Part shown: positions 5,931 to 8,785 of the stretch, in pieces | Numbering within the stretch: position 1 is the stretch's first letter | Layout: every line of letters starts with the position of its first letter | Assembly (NCBI GenBank): GCA_021816645.1 | Contig: JAKAXF010000020.1 | Coordinates: 1 to 8,785 of the forward strand | DNA: 8,785 bases | Direction: 5' to 3' | Origin: Microcaldota archaeon | GTDB taxonomy: Archaea; Micrarchaeota; Micrarchaeia; Micrarchaeales; Micrarchaeaceae | Position numbers and translations under genes: made by a program | The notes under the pieces: generated by a model | The model's input: the letters and a program-made list of their open reading frames with translations, nothing else | Database searches by the model: none | What the model was told of the DNA's origin: nothing

Positions 5931-6029
5931 TTGTCAAATATTAGATTATTTGGCGCGCCGAGAGAGTATAGGAAGAAGACGGCTATCATTATAGAGGAGT
6001 TTAAAGCGAAGGTATTTAGAGTTTTATAG
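5931..6029 (+). CDS. Possible small protein (32 codons) in the cdc48 leader region
   Basis: An open frame from TTG 5931 to TAG 6027-6029 reads SNIRLFGAPREYRKK followed by TAIIIEEFKAKVFRVL. It looks protein-like (Arg as AGA/AGG, Ile as ATA, balanced charge, alternating hydrophobics) and has no matching gene on the other strand once the HMG-CoA synthase start is placed at 5856. The palindromic TATA box at 5902-5909, read rightward, would place the transcript start at this TTG (leaderless). Against it: there is no ATG, no ribosome site, no family I recognise, and short open frames are common by chance. It may instead be a remnant of a longer gene. Confidence 0.25.
   Translation: MSNIRLFGAPREYRKKTAIIIEEFKAKVFRVL
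6022..6029 (+). promoter_or_regulatory. Candidate TATA box for cdc48
   Basis: TTTTATAG (within GTTTTATAGC) would give a transcript start near 6051 and a leader of about 75 nt carrying a hairpin. TTATATT at 5919-5925 and the palindromic TTATAA at 5903-5908 are alternatives that would give a leader of about 180 to 195 nt. Confidence 0.3.
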
Positions 6030-6083
6030 CATAGTTTAGTAAAAGTCGCAGGAGCAACATTTACAATTACTTTTACTGCCCGC

Positions 6084-6101
6084 TGGCGTGCTCTCGCGCC
6101 A
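6084..6101 (+). promoter_or_regulatory. GC-rich hairpin in the cdc48 leader
   Basis: TGGCGTG (6084-6090), loop CTCT and CGCGCCA (6095-6101) form a 7-bp stem with one G-U pair, followed by CTTTTG. It lies about 14 nt before the ribosome site of cdc48. Its right half, CTCTCGCGCCA (6091-6101), can pair instead with TGGCGCG-CCG-AGAG (5951-5964), with a 3-nt bulge, so a long transcript could adopt two exclusive folds. Any regulatory role is inference. Confidence 0.4.
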
Positions 6102-6114
6102 CTTTTGAGTTTAA

Positions 6115-6121
6115 GAGGTGA
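6115..6121 (+). promoter_or_regulatory. Shine-Dalgarno site deciding the cdc48 start
   Basis: GAGGTGA at 6115-6121 is an almost perfect archaeal ribosome site. It overlaps the in-frame GTG at 6118, so that codon cannot be the start it serves. The in-frame TTG at 6127 is five bases downstream, the right distance. The ATG at 6123 is out of frame and runs into TAA after three codons. Confidence 0.6.
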
Positions 6122-6126
6122 AATGT

Positions 6127-8283
6127 TTGGTTAATGGTATAGAGCTAACCGTTGCAGGGGCGCTCGTAACGGACGACGGCAGGAGCATCGCCAGAATAGA
6201 TTCTAAGGCGAGAAAGATGCTCAACGTCATTTCTGGCGACGTAATAGAAATAAAGGGCAAGAAGAGATCCACGGCCGCAATAGTCTGGCAAGCGCATCCT
6301 CAGGATGAGGGACTTGATTTCATAAGGATCGACGGATACATGAGGGACAACATAGGTATAGGCATAGGGGACAGGGTGTTCGTTACAAAGGCTGAAGTTT
6401 TGGAGGCGCAGAAGATAGTGCTGGCCCCTCCTCAGAATCAGCGCACGGCCCTGACTCCGGACTTCTCGGAATACGCGAAGAGCAGGCTTGAAGACAGACC
6501 GCTTACCAAGGGAGACGTTGTACCTGTGCCCATGTTTGGATACATGTTCAAGTTCGTTGTAGCGCAGGTTACGCCGCACGGCATAGTCAGAGTCACAAGG
6601 AACACCGAGGTAACGGTGCGGGCGGAACCGGTTTCTGAATCGTTGGTCAGGATAGGCGACGTGCACTACGAAGATATAGGGGGATTGAAAAATGAGAAGG
6701 AGAGAATCAGGGAGATGGTAGAGCTGCCGATAAGATACCCTGAACTTTTTGAGAGGCTTGGCATAGACCCACCGAAGGGAGTGCTGCTTTACGGAGCCCC
6801 GGGTACAGGAAAGACGCTTCTGGCAAAGGCGGTCGCTAACGAGAGCGACGCTCACTTCATAGACATCTCAGGCCCGCAACTCGTCAGCAAGTTTGTAGGC
6901 GAGAGCGAAGAGAGGCTGAGGGAGATATTCAACGAGGCCAAGGAGAAGGCCCCGACCATAATTTTCATGGATGAAATAGACGCGATAGCGCCAAACAGGG
7001 AAGAAGCAACGAACGAGGTCGAGAGGAGGATGGTGTCGCAGCTTCTAACCCTCATGGACGGCATGGGATCGAGAGGCCAGGTAATAGTTATAGGAGCAAC
7101 GAACAGGCCCAACGCAGTTGATCCGGCTCTGAGAAGACCGGGAAGGTTCGACAGGGAAATAGAGATAGGTGTCCCAGACAGGAACTCGAGAAAGGAGATA
7201 CTGCAGATTCACACGAGGAGCATGCCTCTTACCGAAGACGTCAGCATAGACGAGCTTGCGAACATAACTCACGGATACACTGGAGCCGACCTCGCCGCGC
7301 TCGCCAGGGAGGCCGCGATGTCCTCTCTCAGGAGGATCATGCCAAAGATAATCGACAAGAGGTCGATACCGAACGAGATCCTGGCAACGCTCAGCGTATC
7401 CAGGCAGGATTTCTTTGACGCGTTGAACGGCATACAGCCAAGCGCGCTAAGGGAGGTGTTCATAGAAAGACCAAACGTCCACTGGAGCGATGTGGGTGGG
7501 CTCGAGCACATAAAGGACGAACTCAAGGAAGCGGTTGAGCTTCCGTTCAAGAATCCAGAGGTCTTCGAAAAGATAGGGATAAGACCGATAAGAGGCCTGA
7601 TACTGGTCGGGCCGCCCGGAACGGGAAAGACGCTTCTGGCAAAGGCCGTGGCGACGGAAAGGGAAGCCAACTTCATATCTATAAAGGGTCCCGAGCTGCT
7701 CAGCAAGTATGTAGGAGAATCAGAAAAGGCGGTTCGCGAGATATTCAGAAAGGCTAAGATGTCTGCCCCGTGCATCATATTCATGGATGAAATCGATTCC
7801 ATAGCTTCGACGAGAGGGAGCGACAACCTCGATTCGATGGTGTCTGAAAGAGTAGTGGATACGCTGCTCACAGAACTTGACGGGCTTCAGGAGCTGAAGA
7901 ACGTTATAGTAATAGGCGCTACCAACCGTCCAGACATACTTGATCCGGCTCTACTAAGGCCCGGAAGGTTCGACAAGATAATCGAGATACCGATGCCTGA
8001 CGAGCAGACGAGGTACGAAATATTCAAGGTTCATACGAAGAGGATGCCTCTCGCGAAGAACGTCAAGCTAGAGGAGCTCGCGGCGATGACCGAAGGCTAC
8101 ACCGGGGCAGAGATAGAGAACGTAGTCAGGGAAGCCGGAATGTTCGCGATAAGGGCGAGCAAGACGGAGGTAAGCAAGCAGGACTTCGACAACGCGATAA
8201 ACGAGGTGAAGCCTTCCATACCCAAGGAGCTGGCGGATAGAATAAAAAGGTTCAAGGAAGAGCCGCAGAACATGTACAGATAG
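6127..8283 (+). CDS. cdc48: Cdc48/VAT family double AAA+ ATPase
   Basis: A 718-residue ATP-driven unfoldase, the archaeal relative of p97. Numbered from TTG 6127: an N-terminal domain (1 to about 180) with GRSIARID near residue 18; then D1 with Walker A GAPGTGKT (223-230), Walker B IIFMDE (278-283), and sensor/arginine-finger segments GATNRP and [10 protein letters not shown]; then D2 with Walker A GPPGTGKT (495-502), Walker B IIFMDE (550-555), and GATNRP and LLRPGRFDK. Both ATPase sites look intact. Archaeal Cdc48 forms hexamers that thread substrates through a central pore. The protein ends in MYR, which fits the HbYX (hydrophobic-Tyr-any) motif used by Cdc48 and PAN to dock on the 20S proteasome. 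Length and domain order are normal. The TTG start follows from the ribosome site at 6115-6121; GTG at 6118 would add three residues. eS6 follows 63 bp downstream. Confidence 0.96.
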   Translation: MVNGIELTVAGALVTDDGRSIARIDSKARKMLNVISGDVIEIKGKKRSTAAIVWQAHPQDEGLDFIRIDGYMRDNIGIGIGDRVFVTKAEVLEAQKIVLAPPQNQRTALTPDFSEYAKSRLEDRPLTKGDVVPVPMFGYMFKFVVAQVTPHGIVRVTRNTEVTVRAEPVSESLVRIGDVHYEDIGGLKNEKERIREMVELPIRYPELFERLGIDPPKGVLLYGAPGTGKTLLAKAVANESDAHFIDISGPQLVSKFVGESEERLREIFNEAKEKAPTIIFMDEIDAIAPNREEATNEVERRMVSQLLTLMDGMGSRGQVIVIGATNRPNAVDPALRRPGRFDREIEIGVPDRNSRKEILQIHTRSMPLTEDVSIDELANITHGYTGADLAALAREAAMSSLRRIMPKIIDKRSIPNEILATLSVSRQDFFDALNGIQPSALREVFIERPNVHWSDVGGLEHIKDELKEAVELPFKNPEVFEKIGIRPIRGLILVGPPGTGKTLLAKAVATEREANFISIKGPELLSKYVGESEKAVREIFRKAKMSAPCIIFMDEIDSIASTRGSDNLDSMVSERVVDTLLTELDGLQELKNVIVIGATNRPDILDPALLRPGRFDKIIEIPMPDEQTRYEIFKVHTKRMPLAKNVKLEELAAMTEGYTGAEIENVVREAGMFAIRASKTEVSKQDFDNAINEVKPSIPKELADRIKRFKEEPQNMYR

Positions 8284-8301
8284 ATATGCCAACGGATTGC
8301 A

Positions 8302-8310
8302 TTTGTATAG
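8302..8310 (+). promoter_or_regulatory. Weak TATA-like site before eS6
   Basis: TTTGTATAG lies about 40 bp before the eS6 ATG and would start transcription near 8333, leaving a short leader containing AAGGTAGAT (8335-8343). It is a poor TATA match, so read-through from cdc48 may be the main source of eS6 message. Confidence 0.25.
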
Positions 8311-8346
8311 AAGCGTAATACGCAGCGTACAGACAAGGTAGATAAA

Positions 8347-8709
8347 ATGAAACTGGTTTACTCCAACAGAAAGGACGGCACGAGCAAGCAGGTAGAGCTT
8401 GACGAGAGCGCCAAGGCGATGCTGATGAACAGAAAGGTGGGAGATATACTCGAAGGGAGTACTATAGGCGTACCCGGAGTCAGGCTCAAGATTACTGGTG
8501 GCAGCGACAACAGCGGCTTCCCGATGGTCAAGAACCTGGAGGGATCCAGGAAGTTCAGCACACTCAAGACCCTGAAGAGCTCGGACAGGAAGGGGGAGAA
8601 GAAGAGGCAGACCGTGGTAGGCAACACCATAAGCGTCAACACGGAGCAGATCAACGCCGTCATAGTCGAGGAGGGAGAAGAAGAGAAAGAAGCAAAAGAA
8701 AAGAAATGA
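8347..8709 (+). CDS. rps6e: Small-subunit ribosomal protein eS6 (S6e)
   Basis: A 120-residue protein of the archaeal 30S subunit. Family signatures are clear: the start MKLVYSNRKDG, VGDILEGSTIGVPGVRLKIT (31-50), the hallmark GGSDNSGFPM (51-60), then a basic stretch RKGEKKRQTVVGNTIS (81-96) and INAVIVEEG (102-110). The length is about that of archaeal eS6, which lacks the long phosphorylated C-terminal tail of the eukaryotic protein. The last residues form a Glu/Lys-rich tail (EEEKEAKEKK). The segment between FPM and RRK-like motifs looks slightly short compared with the Gly/Pro-rich loop I recall from other members. ATG 8347 is preceded by AAGGTAGAT at a good distance. Function and identity are firm. 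Confidence 0.95.
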   Translation: MKLVYSNRKDGTSKQVELDESAKAMLMNRKVGDILEGSTIGVPGVRLKITGGSDNSGFPMVKNLEGSRKFSTLKTLKSSDRKGEKKRQTVVGNTISVNTEQINAVIVEEGEEEKEAKEKK

Positions 8710-8712
8710 CAT

Positions 8713-8719
8713 CCTTTTT
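8713..8719 (+). terminator. T-rich terminator after eS6
   Basis: CCTTTTTC begins 3 bp after the eS6 TGA. A short T-run without a hairpin is the usual archaeal termination signal. No stem of note precedes it. Confidence 0.4.
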
Positions 8720-8746
8720 CAAAGTCAGGAAAAGATTGTAAGTGTG

Positions 8747-8785
8747 TTATATTGGAAAACATCATAGAGAAAGGAGTACAGATCG
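8747..8785 (+). promoter_or_regulatory. Signals suggesting a gene beyond the right edge
   Basis: A TATA-like TTATATT (8748-8754) and a ribosome-site-like AAGGAG (8771-8776) lie in the last 40 bp, so a start codon may sit at or just past 8785. A second possibility is an open frame from TTG 8753-8755 (ENIIEKGVQI), still open at the edge. The two readings conflict and the window ends too soon to choose. Confidence 0.25.

Noticed and set aside
5857..5937. N-terminal extension of the HMG-CoA synthase frame to an ATG at 5937
   Set aside because: The extension runs across a TATA box (5902-5909) and the strong GGGAGTGA site that serves the ATG at 5856. Its residues match no family motif.
6123..6134. 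Three-codon upstream reading frame ATG-TTT-GGT-TAA as a regulatory peptide
   Set aside because: Its ATG is only one base after the ribosome site, too close for normal initiation, and three codons are easily found by chance.
8068..8765. Two long minus-strand open frames across the end of cdc48 and eS6
   Set aside because: They lie opposite two firmly identified genes and show only the low-complexity Ser/Leu/Phe content typical of antisense frames.
1..8785. Mobile element, CRISPR array, tRNA or defence island
   Set aside because: No transposase or integrase, no regular direct repeats, no tRNA-like folds and no known defence domains were seen; gene content is mostly housekeeping.

Overview
The window looks like an ordinary, gene-dense archaeal chromosome segment, probably from a small-genome DPANN-type archaeon (Micrarchaeota/ARMAN-like is my best guess, from the gene content and moderate GC, not from a match). 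The signs are archaeal or eukaryote-type ribosomal proteins (eL40, eS6), a Cdc48/VAT double AAA+ ATPase ending in a proteasome-docking motif, TATA boxes about 26 bp before starts, a leaderless gene, short GGTGA-type Shine-Dalgarno sites, and heavy use of ATA, AGG and AGA codons.

Layout, left to right. (1) The C-terminal end of an unrecognised gene (+, 1-210) runs 31 bp into the 3' end of an EamA-type drug/metabolite transporter (-, 180-1442), which carries an unusual soluble tail of about 128 residues. (2) A 280-bp divergent spacer follows, with a TATA box for each flanking gene, an extra TATA-like site and a nested inverted repeat. (3) Next comes a rightward cluster: eL40 (1723-1875), a small winged-helix protein (1961-2182) and an unknown 151-residue protein (2185-2640), closed by a hairpin plus T-run. 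(4) A second, standard-size EamA transporter lies on the minus strand (2687-3535). (5) Upstream of it, also on the minus strand, is a very large HMG-CoA synthase-like protein of 733 residues (3655-5856). It keeps the Glu/Cys/His catalytic set but is nearly twice the normal size because of an inserted helical region. (6) A divergent spacer leads to cdc48 (+, from a probable TTG start at 6127 to 8283) and eS6 (+, 8347-8709). A Shine-Dalgarno site near the right edge suggests another gene beyond it.

Functionally the window mixes translation (eL40, eS6), protein quality control (Cdc48, probably working with the 20S proteasome), the mevalonate route to archaeal lipids (HMG-CoA synthase) and two permeases of unknown substrate. 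I see no CRISPR array, insertion sequence, tRNA, rRNA or defence island. The items most worth a second look are the enlarged HMG-CoA synthase, the transporter with a soluble tail, the winged-helix/unknown-protein pair with an operator-like repeat, and the structured leader of cdc48.
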